A DNA stretch of 64,000 nt from Siderastrea radians (lineage: Eukaryota; Cnidaria; Anthozoa; Scleractinia; Rhizangiidae). Under the pieces are notes generated by a model. The model was not told where the DNA came from, searched no databases, and saw only the letters and a program-made list of their open reading frames with translations. Shown piece after piece: positions 21,410 to 35,100 of this stretch (position 1 is its first letter; each line of letters opens with the position of its first letter). The stretch spans positions 12,539,557-12,603,556 of the forward strand of contig OZ024898.1 in NCBI GenBank assembly GCA_964017195.1, in the 5' to 3' direction. Both the position numbers and the translations under genes were made by a program.

Positions 21410-21615
21410 GAGGCCCCATGGGGGGGGGGTCTGGGTATCCCATACCCCTTTAACATTTTCTTCGAATATTCCATATCCCCTTAATTGTGCGGTCTCGTAT
21501 CCCTGAAGTTCGCGTTGAATATCCCCAATCTAATATCCCGTATCCCTATAATTCTTTCCTTCGGTATCCTGTATCCCTATAATTTTTGCCTCAAATATAC
21601 AGTATCCTTATAACG
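21410..21615. mobile_element. MITE family Y, copy 1 (truncated)
   Basis: It starts GAGGCCCCATGGGGGG and continues with repeated ATATCCC/TATCCCTATAAT motifs. It is the inverted match of the full copy at 63021-63250. The far terminus is missing. The sequences on each side (CCTTTTAAGCAAGTCACC near 21,382 and CCTTTTAGGCAAGTCACC near 21,635) are direct repeats of about 40 bp, so the insertion sits within or beside a duplicated segment. Confidence 0.6.
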
Positions 21616-21639
21616 CCTTAAGGGTTTTTTCCCTTTTAG

Positions 21640-22860
21640 GCAAGTCACCCAATAAAATTACTTTAGAGAGGATAGTAACAAGCAAAAGATTCAAAATATA
21701 AGCTTCATGTCAAATAAAACAAAAATGGTTACAAGTTCGACTCCCTTTGCTTTGACAACATCTCTGCAATCAGACTTTTCGGAAAAAAGTTTCAACCACT
21801 CATGCAGAGCGCGGGCCGGAGAGGATAAATTCCCACGGATTTCGCGGCTGCAGCCGGTCGCGCTGCATGCTATCTTTCCTAAAAACGGGCAGGAAATTTA
21901 TGACCATGGGTATAAAAATCACAGAAGGGAATACTTGATCAAAGATATTCCTACGGGAATCATTTCAATAGTCTAATGGTAGTTTTACATCGACTTATAA
22001 CGAAAAAGAAAGAGCATTCTACAGATGAAGCTTCATAAACTTACTTTAATGCACTCCAGTGAAGTAACCTGAACTTTTGAGCGAGTCGTACAATACTCAT
22101 AGGTCAGCTGTTAACCAGACTTCGTGATATTTCAACAAATAAAGAAATAAGCTACAAGAAAAAGTGAAAATTAACCTGTGGCAACTGTCAAATTTTTCCA
22201 CTAGGATGGCAGAAAGCCGCGACCATCTGCATCATCACACTTAGATTTCATGACACCAAACCACGTTGCGTAAAACACTGATATCTTTCTTCGCATATTG
22301 AAAAACACTTGTCTTTCAGAAATTCAAAATAGCTGCAAACTAAAACCATGTCTACAAACTTCCACTGAACAACACGAATGAGTGGTTAGCACTCTTCGAT
22401 GAGCAGAGCCAGGACTAAAAGAGGCGGTTTTCGTTCTGCAAATATTTTCGAAGCCGCCTTCAAACGAATCCTCTCTTGAGCCATCTTGTTATCGACAAAG
22501 GTCATCCACGTACCTTTCCATTGACCAAAAGTACTCTGTAGCAAACACAAAGACGTTTTAACGTGAAACTGGCCTGTGGCAACTGGATCAATTTTGAGCT
22601 GTCACACTGTAAACTCAGTCGAATTCCATCTCGAACACAAAGTGAATACTTAGCAAAAAGGCCAAATAAGTAGCCTGTCATTCCAAATTCGCAATCCAAA
22701 AATAAAACTTAAGCCTCCCAGCAAGAATACCTATACTAGAAGACAATTTTGCCACCACTTCTCAACACAAAAACAGTCAAATTCAGTGGTAGAACGAAGT
22801 AACACAAGAGCGTTTTTAGGAGAGCGGAAAACTACATTCTCACGTGATCGAACGCACAAT
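21640..22860. other. Intergenic, no gene recognised
   Basis: Several short frames on both strands (for example 21707-21976 plus, 22699-22502 minus), none with a family motif or supporting splice sites. Nothing further is seen. Confidence 0.4.
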
Positions 22861-23059
22861 ACTATTGGGGCCAGCGGACTCCTCTCAAAACTCTACCGCT
22901 GCTAAGGTATAACGCGGGCTTTAACTGGATCGGGAGCCTTCAGCCTGAAACGCTCGTGAGTGCTGGGATTGTTCCAGTTTTGCTCTGAATTCGAGCTTTT
23001 TTCAAATCCTTATTAGCCGTTGTGAAGATTGTTCGTTTTGAGAACAAAAGACAGTGATT
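22860..23059 (+). promoter_or_regulatory. Probable promoter and 5' UTR of RALBP1
   Basis: The 200 bp before the ATG are GC-richer than their surroundings. They contain no TATA box I can assign. The start context is TGATTATGG, with G at +4. The transcript start cannot be placed from sequence alone. Confidence 0.3.
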
Positions 23060-23175
23060 ATGGCTGAGCGCGAGGAGGACGTCTTTGAGAAAAAAGAAAG
23101 CAAAAAAGACAAAGGATATGTGGCGTTTCGTTCTGATGATGATAGCGTTGGTGAAGAAGAAGAAGAAGATTCCAG
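23060..23175 (+). CDS. RALBP1: RALBP1 exon 1
   Basis: Starts MAEREEDVFEKKESKKDKGY and continues VAFRSDDDSVGEEEEEDS. The donor is CCAG|GTGAGA. It leaves two bases, completed by exon 2 to an Arg codon. Confidence 0.85.
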
Positions 23176-26100
23176 GTGAGATGTCTGAATTCATCGCCGT
23201 GCAATTTAATGTGTCCCTCAGGTGGCGTCTTGCCTTCTTAAAATGTTAGGAGAGGAAATTAATTCGCTTGCGCGCGCGTATCTGACAAAATCCAAAACAG
23301 CTGTTGAAATTGCTGGATTTATCGTAATTCCGATTCCCTGTCATTTCTTACTGTTTATGGCTCCTTTTGGCTTAAACCCTTCGTTATGCTTTTGCACAGT
23401 CATTTTTAGGGACCTTTTCTAGGGATTTTTATTGAGTAATGAAAAGTAATGATTCCAATCTTTTAAATTCAGGTTTGACATTCAGATTACCCAGCTGTAG
23501 CTTGCGACCGATAACACTTAGTGTTATCTCAATTTTTGGTTTGGTTATTAAAGAAGCATCCTGTTTCGTTATCGTAAATCAATACGGTGGGATTTCCGAA
23601 GAAATTTCCTTTTAATTCTTAAGGAAGCGTGAATAAATTATGGCTTGAATAAATTAATGTGGGTGTGGGCATAATACAATTACAAAGAAAAAATGATTAT
23701 TCTCCGGTTTTAGGTTAAAAGATCACAAAACAATACAAAGGGGGAATTATGCACACAGGTTTATATGGAGGAATAAACCAGAGCACCCGTTTTTTTACCC
23801 CGCCGTCAGGACGGGGTCTAGTAATACCCGTTTTTTTTTTTCTTTTTTTTGTCGTGGTCACTTGCCCCAGACCTCCACTTGGTCAAAACAATACTTGCCG
23901 GTAATGTTGGTTCGTTTAGCGTTATTTCACCAGAATTTTCATGAAAGTTGGTGTAGAAAATTACTGGCGATTTAATGGCGTGAAAACCCCTTCGATGAAA
24001 GCAAGAACGAAGGTGCTAGCAAGCTTTGAAGCTGGCATGACTTCGCCAAACTTGCCCTGGCACGTAAACATTACATCACTGAAACACAAAAGGTGATTCG
24101 GGGAAGTCCCTCGCTTTCGCCAAGTTGAATAATTCAACAGTAAAATGTAAGCATTTTTTTGGCAGTTTTGCTTTGCTTCACCAAAATCTTTAGGGAAAGT
24201 TGTGTAGAAAAGTACAAGAAATTCAATGGAGTTGACTTCTCTTCAATGAGAGCAAGGAAGAAGGTGCTAGCGAGCTTTGAAGCTGGCATGAATTCACCTA
24301 AACTTGCCGTAACACGTAAACATTACGTCATTGAAAGACAGAAGCCGATATAGGGAATTGTTTTGCTTTCGCTAAAGCATTTATCGAATCATGGCCTAAA
24401 AGTAGACCTTTACGTTTCATTTTTCAGTAGATAACTGTTCCCTTTCGATTTAAGGATAATTTTTCTTCATCAATAAATCTAGTTAAATTTCCGTGCCCTT
24501 GTTTAATATTTAGAATTACGCTGAGATGTCATTTCCTTAAAAAATTGACGTAACTAAGTCACGCCATGGTCAAAACTATTTCGTCACGTTCTTCTTCACG
24601 AGTGCTAGAACAGGTGGATGACCAAGGAATGAGGGAAGGGAAAGGTATTTATACTATAAGGGATCCATGATATCACAAGGAGAAGGGTGCAGAGAAGACG
24701 TTGGGGAGGGGATGGCAGCACACACGTCAAACGTTAGAAAAATCACCAACTTCAAAACTTTATACCACTTGGGCACATATCTTGAGTGACCGTAATGTAT
24801 TTGCACCCCGAGGGGTGGGGGAATGGCGGGGTCCAATGCCCCTGGGGCTTTTCTTGTCTTGTTTTTTTTGGTGGTCACTTGCCCCAGACTTCCCTCGGCC
24901 AAACAAATATGTGTTGCAAACTTTCGGTCAACATAGGCAATGTCTCCAGTCGTTTAGGATCGATTCGCTAAAATCTTTATGAAAGACTGCGTAGAAAATT
25001 ACTAGGGATGCAATGGCCTTAAAATCTCTTCGACGAGAGCACGGACAAAGATGATAACAAGCTTTGAAAGGCACCGATTCGATACCTGAGCCTGCTAAAC
25101 AGACATTATTCAATATTGAAATGCTTGCATTTCTTGGCAGTTTTGCTTTGCTTCGCCACAATCTTTAGGAATGTTTGTGTAGAAAACTACAAGGAATTCA
25201 GTGGGGTTAACTTCTCTTCGACCAGAGAAAGGAGGAGTGTGCTAGCGAACTTTAATTTGAAAGCTGGCACGAACTCGCGATCACTATAATAGTAGTTATG
25301 ATGTAAAGTGTATGTATGAGTGCCAAGAAGTAAGCAACACTGCCCTCCATAATTTCCCCTGACCACAGACTTTAAAAAAGAAATTAGAAATGAGAACCAG
25401 GATCAAAGAAAAATCTTTGACCCCAGCGGGATTTGAACCCAAGAACTCCAGAATAGATCACCGTCACTCTACCAACTGAGCTACGAGGCCAAGCTGGGAG
25501 CAGGTATCCATCCGCTGACCGATGAGCGGGCAGACTCTCAATTGCGTTTGATGGTGCAATCGGCGTAGCATTTGATGGTGCGTTGAAAGTGGAAGTTCTT
25601 GCCATCGAAGGAACGAGGGGAGGGAGAACCACGGCGGGTTAATGCACCTGGGGCTTTTCTTGTTCCAAATGAATCTTGAAGATGTCTTTCTTTACTACGG
25701 CTTCAAAGCAACAAAAATGATACACTCTTCCACTCCCAAATTTAAAATCAATATTCTGTTCAAGCATGCAAGCTGTAGTTGTTTTTGAGTCTTTGCATGA
25801 AGCCCTTATTAAATCTAACACAAAAGTTTGCATTTATCAGCAGAGCTGATTAGATATAAAGTAAATTGGCCATCTTAAAGAAATTCAAAAGCTGGTGTTT
25901 CGAGTGTTAGCCCTTGGTCAGAGCAAAGGGCTAAATAAATTCTAAAAAATGTTGGCTTTTCAATTTCTTTACGATGGTCAATTTCCCTTACCAACTCAGA
26001 TAATGAATCCAAATTATCATGTTTTATTTCCCTGAGCTGATGCAGTACCTTGGTTTCTTTCTTCTTTGATTCTAAGTATTTTTCAAAATGTTGTTATTTC

Positions 26101-29100
26101 TCTTACTTTGATCTTGGGCACTTTTGGGTAAAATTGAGATTTAAATATTATTGTAATTATTTTCATTGGCAAACTCAAAAGATTTCCACACAGTGATTTC
26201 TAAATAATGTAAATGTTTTGATTTCAAGCACATGCACTTTACGCCATCAGACTGCAATAAGTCTAGATTATTGCATATAATTGGTCAATAGTAAGATTCA
26301 GTTGTGAAGACTACGTCCTGTGTTGAAAATATGTAAATGTATTTAATTATTTGTCTTCCCTATTAAGAACGAGTACTTCTTGTTACGCTGAAAGCACCAA
26401 AAAATTAAGATGATTAGACCAACTTGTTTTTCCTTCTTTACAAAGAGAATCAAAAATTCTTCAGAATTTGATGGAGCATGTTACCAGGTAGCTTCAATAA
26501 AAAGGTATTAAGTCACCATAATAATTTGTTTTTGTAGACACACAATGGTTTATTAGACTATGTCATTCTGTGGCTTTTTTGAAAGCATTTGCCCTAGGGG
26601 ATGATCTTCTTCTTAGTCACAAACTTGTGTATTAGAACTCAGGCAGTCTTGGATTTCATCTCCAAAATAAGTTCAGTGGAGTTCTAATCTTATTTTTGTC
26701 TGGTAAAATAACTATACGAGCAAATTATATGCTACTGACCGTGATGTATGGGTATACATGTAAGTTCAGCAGCATTCCAGTAAGACCACATTACTTATAT
26801 AAATACAAGACTGTATATTAAGTTGATTACAAGTCTAAGCTCTAGACTTCACTTACTCAACTATCATTGAACTAGACTTCACTTACTCAACTGTCATTGC
26901 TAGCATGCATGCAACATGACTATACGAAGTGCAAAAAATATTCAATTTATATTTTGTTTTACATCCTGTGGCTGTCCTTTGTGCACTGTAATCCTTTATT
27001 TTGTTCCTGTGTTTAATTTGTACCATTATTTTAATTTCTAGCATTCCTTGTTATCTCTATAAAGAGTTCCGACTGTTTCTGGGTCCCTGTGACCTCTAGT
27101 TCCAGCAAAGTGGGTCCTTAAATTTTTCTTTTTAAGTGCCCCTGTTTACTACAGTGGAAACCCCAGTTCAATAATGTCCCAGGAAAATGTGTTGATCGAA
27201 AGAAATTTGAGTATTTTCAAAACTTTCTGAAACTATTACGGTAATGAAAAAAAGTAAACTTCAAAACTGATCAAGGAGCGCCTGAAAAAGGTGAAAATGC
27301 ATTTTTTTTTCGAAATTGGCTTGACCACCTGCTACTATGATGTCGTAGCTTGTAACCTTATTAACAACCAATTCTCACCAAATTTGTGTCCAAATGTGTC
27401 TAAGGGCGATATGTTTTGAATTTTATTTTACATTTGCAGTCATGCTGGGAAGTGGAAGGGAGGTTTTATTTGTTAGTTCTAAGTATTAATAGTCATTCAG
27501 GAATGTCAGAAATGATTTTTCATGCATGAAGTCTGAACAAAAAGAGCAAAAAATAATAATATTACAATTATAATTAGTACAGTGACTACAATTATTATTT
27601 ATAACTTCAGGTCGGAAATGAATGTATGACATAATACATAATTTCCTTGGTCAGTATACCATTATGGCTATGAAATATTTTTGATAGTAATGTTACGATT
27701 TTTTTTGTCATGTTATTGGATATTACGATTTTGTGTCGGTCTTCTTTGTGCATTGTCTCGTATAGTAACTGTTAGACAGCACATCTATATGTCTAGTTAT
27801 AAAACAAATTGTTATTAAATGTGTGGCTAAATGGAATTTAGGCAAAGTTAAAATCTAGCCAATGCTGGTCGGCAGTTTCACTAAATGTGGGGGGTTCCAG
27901 GGGCCCAGGTGCTTTCCGCTCTGCTGAGGTTTGCTTCACTAGCACATTTTGCTTTCCCTCCAAACCCCCCCCTCCCCTCCCCTCCCCTCCCATCCCAAGT
28001 AAGTATCACGGGTAAGTACAGCTTCCACAGCACATTTAGTGTTGTGGTGATGGGTGCCTGGAGGTGGTCTGTGGCCAGGTTGCCATGGAGACCTCTTAAC
28101 TGCTGAGGAGATTGCTGCCCTCCTCGCTTGCTACCTATATGGCACCTACCCTCCATACTTCAATTGGCTTAGAGTTTAATGTGATTTTCTAGGCCCAAAG
28201 GGAAGAAAGTAAAAAGAGAGAAATCAAGATCACTGGCGCTTCGTATCAAACCCAAAAAACAAAAGAAGGAGAAAGAAAAAGATAAAGACAAGGAAAAAGA
28301 AAAAGAAAAAGAGAAAAAGAAGAAAAAGAAGTCAGAGACGCTGTCACCTCCCCAAGCACCAAGTAAGGAAAACTAATATCTAATATATAGCTAGGCTAGA
28401 AGGGTCTGCTTGCTACATTACTTGCAAAAAATTTCATACGTTTTCTTTCGGGCGTTTAATTTTCGGACACTTTTTCTCTCATTTCGGACAAATTTTGGAC
28501 ACAAATTTCGGACAGTTTGCTGAAACATGCCTAAAGTAAATTTCCACCTACAAAACATGAATTAGACTGACGTAAGATCTGTGAAAATGATAGTTCTACT
28601 GCACTCTCAACGTTTTACAGGTACATCGAGGGGAAAAACACAAATTCAATCAAGCTTATGTCACTCTCAAGTAGTGTCTCAACTAGAGTTCGGTAGAGTT
28701 CGACAGTATTGATGCAACAGTTGAGGATGAAAAGCATAGACCTTCTCTAATTGCGGGAGGGAGGGCCTCAGATCATCCTCCGAGCTAGTTTTAAAATGGA
28801 CGACAGCAAGCGGTTTCTTCTTCTTCGCCTCAAGGAGCTTATTCAAAAGTACTATGAGCTTCTTGATCAACCACCTCAGTCACCAACAGCAGTTTAATAG
28901 ATGAAGAAGAACCACACGCTAGTGACAGTGAAGAGGACCTTTCAATAATGTGTGATTGATGATGAAGTAGAAGAGGACTAACACCACTGCCACTGGCACT
29001 GGCAATGCAATTATCATAAACTGGGCTTGGATCGAAGACTGAAGTAGCAACTGCAAAATGGAATCTATCTATGTTACTTTTTGTCTTTCATAAAATCATG

Positions 29101-32100
29101 ACATCTGAACAAAGCCTAGTCTGAATTTTAGCTATTTGATGTATTTTGGCCTTGAATATGTGATAGCGTCGCCCAAGAAAGTACTTTAAATTTTGTACCA
29201 TACTGTAAAAATTTCAGACGCTTAAAATTTCGGGCGGTTTTATTTTCGGACACTATTTCTGTACGAAATTAAAATCGTCCCAAATTTTTTGCAAGTAATG
29301 TAGTTTTCAAAAATAGAGAGAAGGGGGAGTTAATTCAACAATACACTCATATACAATCTCGTATAAATTCATGTTCACATGAACACCTTAAGCTGGGGCT
29401 AAAATACTCATGGACTAACATCATGGAGGGGCATTATAATTTGAAATATCATTGATGGGCACTTTGTGATGTTTACATGAAGTCAAGAGCTGGGTCTTGG
29501 GAAGGGTGGATACTCACGGCTTATTCTATTTTGCGAACGAGATGAAACGAAATGTATCGAGACGGCAGGAATAACGTGCGATTCTTCTTAGAACATTTTG
29601 TGATAACATTAACAATGGTTTTGGCAGTAATCAATATCCTTAATTGATAATGATGAATTTTTATCTATTTCATAAAGTAGTAATTTTTTTAACAAAGTAT
29701 TAATTTTATTAGGATTGCTATTTTGCAAAATGGACTATTTTCACCTTTTATCACAGGCTTACCAGCCTCTGTTTGTGTGGTGGGCTGTGCATTTATAATG
29801 GCTGTGTCGGTTTATCAAAATTAGCAAAACTAAAGCTGAAATGCTAAACCAGATGTTCCTGTATAAATAAATAGAAATAGAAATAGAAATTTAGGAGTTT
29901 TAAAACTGATGAAAATGAAATAAAAACTCTTATTACTAAAATTGTTGCCATGGTGTTTTGATTTGTGTTTCTGTATTTATTTTGGCGATTTAAGGCTTGC
30001 AAAAGTGATGTTTTCAAAATAACGTTATAGCAAATCTAATTATCCCATCGTATAGAAAATGTCACAAAACTTAAAGGTGCTTAATGTGTGATGTACATAA
30101 TTGCTTCGTGTCTGTGACCAGTCATGTCATGTGGCAAACCTCATGTATTCGGACAAACCCATAAATAAAATGAACTGGCAAACCACACTTGTCCCAAAAA
30201 CTAACAGATTAGGATTTGAATTTCTAGGAAAAGCTGTGTTTGGATTACCCTTGGAAGTTGCAACTAAACAAACCAGGCTTCCAGATGGAGTTGAGCTGCC
30301 TAGAGTTTTCCGGGAATCGATTTTTCACATTGAAGAAAACTGTAAGTTAAAAACAATCGTGTGCTTTCAAAGGTAAAACTACTAAAACCTTGCTTTTTCT
30401 GTAATTAGCTACAGTGTGCTTTTAAAAACAAAGTTAGGACATTTTTGGACCTTCCAGACAAAAATTTTCGGAATGTTTTCATGGTCATAGTTTTTGACGT
30501 CAATTTTCTTGATCATGGATCTTATAAAAAGAGAGTAAATCAGTCATTAGAAGACTTTAAGTTAACAAGCAATTTATTGATGATTGTTCAGTATTGTCAT
30601 GTACAGTATACATTATGTGATCTATGTTTAAGATGTGGATCCATACTATCAGTTATTTTACACAATCACGTGTCATCTTCTCTGTTTGATAGAAAAGGGG
30701 TGCATGGAATAAGGCCTTAAGTGACTCCTGATCTAATATCAAATTCTCCCTTTGATTTACAAACATACACAAAGGAAATTAGAAGGAGAATTTAGCAGTT
30801 CATCAGAAGTCACTTGGGGCTTTATTCCAGGCAAGCCCTGCTGGGCCACCCCCTGAAATGCTAAAATAGAAAGAAAATGGCTGCTTCATTTGAAAAGCAC
30901 ACATGTGCTACAAAAACTAAACTTTGATTTGTTAATACCTTCCCTTTCTTGTGAGTATTACAATGAAACTTCACTGGAAAGTCTCTTATATGCAAAAGTT
31001 TGGATTGGAAATTTTTAATCACGCATAAAACATAATTGTTTTTCTGAGAAGAATTCTCAAAAATTAATTGAGCTCATTACTTGAAAAACTTGTGGCTGCC
31101 AGTTGAGCCCGTGTTACAAGCGTACACTTCCAGAAAACATCCATGCCCACCCCTATAGCTAGAAGGGTCATTGGAAATTTTGAGGGGAAGGGTCCCAAAA
31201 GCCAGAACTTTTCAAAGGCAAGTTCAAAACTTAACTGGAATTCCCAAAAGGTTGGGGTCTTCAAACCAAAGAACCTTCCAAGGGGAGGAGGGTATGGATA
31301 TTTTAGTCCAGAAAAACACAATAATATTATTTATTAAATTTTTGGACATTAATAGCCTAGTTAAAGCTAAAATTCTTAAAAGTGATAAAAGTGCATAATA
31401 TGTTGTAGTTCAATTTTTTTTGTTTAAAAATTTTCAAACCAGTTTAATTTTTATTTTCCCTTAAGGTCATTGCCCTGTATTGCATTGCGCATCCTTACTG
31501 CGCAACATTTGTTGCGTCATTAGTGCGCGCACATCCAGGGAGTAATAGGTCTCCTATGAGGCTAAGCTCACCAGAGAAAAGAAAAGTTATTTACTCTTAA
31601 ACAAGCATGGTGACCTATCTTTTTTCCCACAATTTTTTCCCTACCATTTGTCCTCATTTTGTTCAAAGAGTTGGAAAAAAAACACATGTTCGAAAAAAAA
31701 TATTACTAGAAACGCGTTACTCACGGAGATGAAATCTCGACCTTGAGAACACGCACATGAGGAAGGTTTCATCTAATGCTTCTAGCATCTGCCATAAAAC
31801 ATCTAGTAAATTGTTCCTTGTTATCGATATTTTACAACTAGTACATTGTTTCAAGATTTGCTTTAATTATGTGCTTCCTGTTCCTACGGAAAGTAGTGTA
31901 AACTGATGAAATAAACGTGTGTTTGTTAAGCAAAATTGCATGGAACTATGGGGTAACTTGAGACGATAATATCTCGTTAACGGACATGGTGACCTATTCT
32001 TTTTATTTTGTATTTCAAAGCATTGCGTGATAGATAACAACTTATGAAAGTTTGACAAAAATCCTATGTTTAATTTTATTTTGGGGCAATGACCTTAAAA

Positions 32101-35100
32101 TCCTGAGAGCAATATTTGAATATTTGTCATCTATAGTCATTACGAGAACTAAACGTCAGGGTTGGAAGCTAAATTTTGACAGTAGTCACAGGCGAGTGAC
32201 TTTGAGAACATCACCAAAAAATTCACAATTTTGTATTTGCCAAGGAAGATTTGACACTCACTTAGGCAAGTGGGCGAGACTGCTAATTTCCATCCCGAAA
32301 AGTTCTCTTTTACAAAGTTTTTTCATTAATGTGGGCGTTTTTTTCTGTGTTTTACATGTTGTATTGACCACTATTGTTAAAGTAACCTGGTGGATATTAT
32401 ACGTTATTTCACTGTTGGTGAGCGCGTATGATTTTTATTCACAAGTTGTTTTACACAATGAGTGAATAAAAATCGTACAAGCGAACTAACCGTGAAATAA
32501 CTTATTTATTATACACATACCGAGATTCATAAGCGAACAGAACTCAAAGATAAACATATCTCTATTTTCTTTCAAAGGAAAACAACGCGTGGTCAAGCCG
32601 CCTCGCAGTTCGAGAGTTGCACTGAAATGGCTTCCTTGTAAAATACTTTATATCTAAATTATCAAGCAAAAATGCCGTTAAAAGGCAGAACTAGTTAGAA
32701 TAAAATAAGACATCCTGAAAATATGTCGAAATAGTTCTACGGAAGTTCAAAATTTGAAATACAGAAGTGAAAACCCGAGACTTCATTTTTTGTTGCTTAT
32801 CAGAACCCGCATGCTTGAATTGACAAACACTAGTCAGAATCCGAATCAAGAGGTTTGATTCTTTTATAAGTTTTGCTAGGGTTTTCCTCTCGCACTGAAA
32901 GTGTGTGCGATTGATTTAAATTGTTTATTGCCACACTAATATGTCCTCTGCTTATAACAGCACCCGAAAAAAGAGAAAGGGGCTGCTGTGCTGCTTGCTT
33001 GCTTTGCTGAGAAAAAGTTGGACGAAATGTTGGATAAGTGAGTTCGTAAAACTCATGCTTTCTTTTCTCCATTTGTCTTGTCTCGCCTTTCAAAACAAGA
33101 AATTCGTGGAACAGAGCAACACCGTGTTTGGTCTTTTTCTTGGTGTTTTCATTTTCCTGTCTGTCTATGAACTCTTCTACTGATGAAACTAGACTCTGAA
33201 AACGGTTAGTCTGATTTGAAGCCATCTTTCTAAAGAAAAATGCGCCTAAGCTCTTAGAAATGTGCTATTTGTCAGTCAAGAGGAGCGGCAAGCAAGCGAC
33301 ACGGTTTTGTCCACTAGTGAAAATAATGATATAGCCAATCAGAGCATCAATACGTCGTTTTTCACTAGTGAAAAAAATTGTATGACCAATCAGCTGGCTT
33401 CTCTAGCGCGAAGAGACTATTTTTATCTCAATGCTTTTTGGCGCGTAAATCTCGGTATGTATATAATAACAGGAGTTACATATCCATTTAGTTTGTGAAA
33501 CAACCCCGCTAAATAGCCCCATGTTGAGCAAGTTCTTCACACTATAACCCTGCTGATCCATTTTTTTTCTTTAATTCTCATCGATTCTTTTATTATTTAA
33601 AAAACACAAAGTTAACCCTCTTTTTCAAGTAGATTAACATTTCAATGTTTGACTCTGCTCAAAAATAATTACAACATATTCAAATACTCAATCATATGAA
33701 AGCCAGTTTAAATCTCTTCTGACATTTTGAGATCTTATTTTTTCTTCCTTCCATGTTTATTGACAAAACAATCATCTTGCAAACATAACTTTACTAAAAT
33801 TACAGCTGATCCATTATATATAATTATCTGTTAATTGAAAATGACAAGACAATACTCCATTGTGTTATGAGATGCTGCAAAATTATTGCATCGCTAGTTT
33901 CAATTCTTAGATGTCTTCACTCTACATTGGCTTGTGTTACCAGCCCCCATATAAATTTGTACTTTGCAAATTATTGTAACATATGATTGTGTCATTTATT
34001 TATTGTAACATCATTTTCATATAGAGAAATTACAACACATATAAGAAACATATTTAATTTTTTTATTTTTGCACAATATATCAAAAATAAAAAATTAAAT
34101 ATGTTTCTTATATTAACATCTTACCGGTATATGTTAGTAATTGACCACTGCTGAACATCAAGGATTTGCTGTCATATTAAACGTCTGTTATTTTAAACGT
34201 TTGTTTTAAATTTTTTTGTCAGTGTCAAACCATTTTTTGAGCACAGATTTTTTGGTTGTTAAAATGTTGTGACTGTGGAACCAGATTTCATGTTAAATAT
34301 ATGGCATATTGACGAGAGTATTTCTCAAATATTGTTTGAATTTTTAGGCCTTGAAGTTGAGGGAATTTACAGAGTTTCTGGAACAAAGACCAAAGTAGAT
34401 TTCTTAAAAGAAAGCTTTGATCAAGGTATGATGTTGCTGCATACATTAACATCACAAACAACAGAATAAGGATATGGCCCTGGTAGAAATCCCAGAAACA
34501 GCATGATATGAAGGGCTACAACTGTAGGTTGTAGATGGGGGGCATGACTTGATGATCCAAATAACTGCAAGTTGGCTATACTTTTGCATACAGACTATCT
34601 ATTCAGTGTAAAAATGAGCTTACATGCGAATACATTACATTTTACATGTGGTTAGATGTGAATTTTGTTGTAATAAAATTTGTATTTTGTATTTGTATTT
34701 TAATGTTTTGAGCTGACGGCTTGATGTGGAACTATGACGTAGCCTGTACATGTAGTTAATAATATTGCTTTCTGCAAAAAGCTGAGAAGTGAAGAGATAG
34801 AAACCAGGACTGATTTCTTTTGTTCTATGTTTAAGTCAAAGCAGAAGAAATCAACCAGGCATTTGCTCTATTCTTTTGTTTAATTTGCTGGAGTGTTTAT
34901 GAAAAGTATTATTTATCTAAGCCTTCTGGTCAAAAATAAACACAGAACTTAATCTCTTGCATAAACAGTCAGTATGCAGAAGTACAGCTAACTTGAAGTA
35001 ATTTGGGTCTCAAGTGCAAAAAGGTCACCAAATTACATATTCCCCTTCTGAACCAAATCCTTCATATGTGGGTTGAGTTTGTTGTTGGTTCATTATATCA

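Noticed and set aside
25419..25490. Functional tRNA gene
   Set aside because: A and B boxes are good, but the anticodon arm does not fold and U33 is missing.
30101..30227. Upstream extension of RALBP1 exon 3 frame (MLRVCDQSCHVANLM...)
   Set aside because: It is open in frame, but only the acceptor at 30227 keeps phase with exon 2 and it precedes the conserved RhoGAP start. The upstream part is intron.
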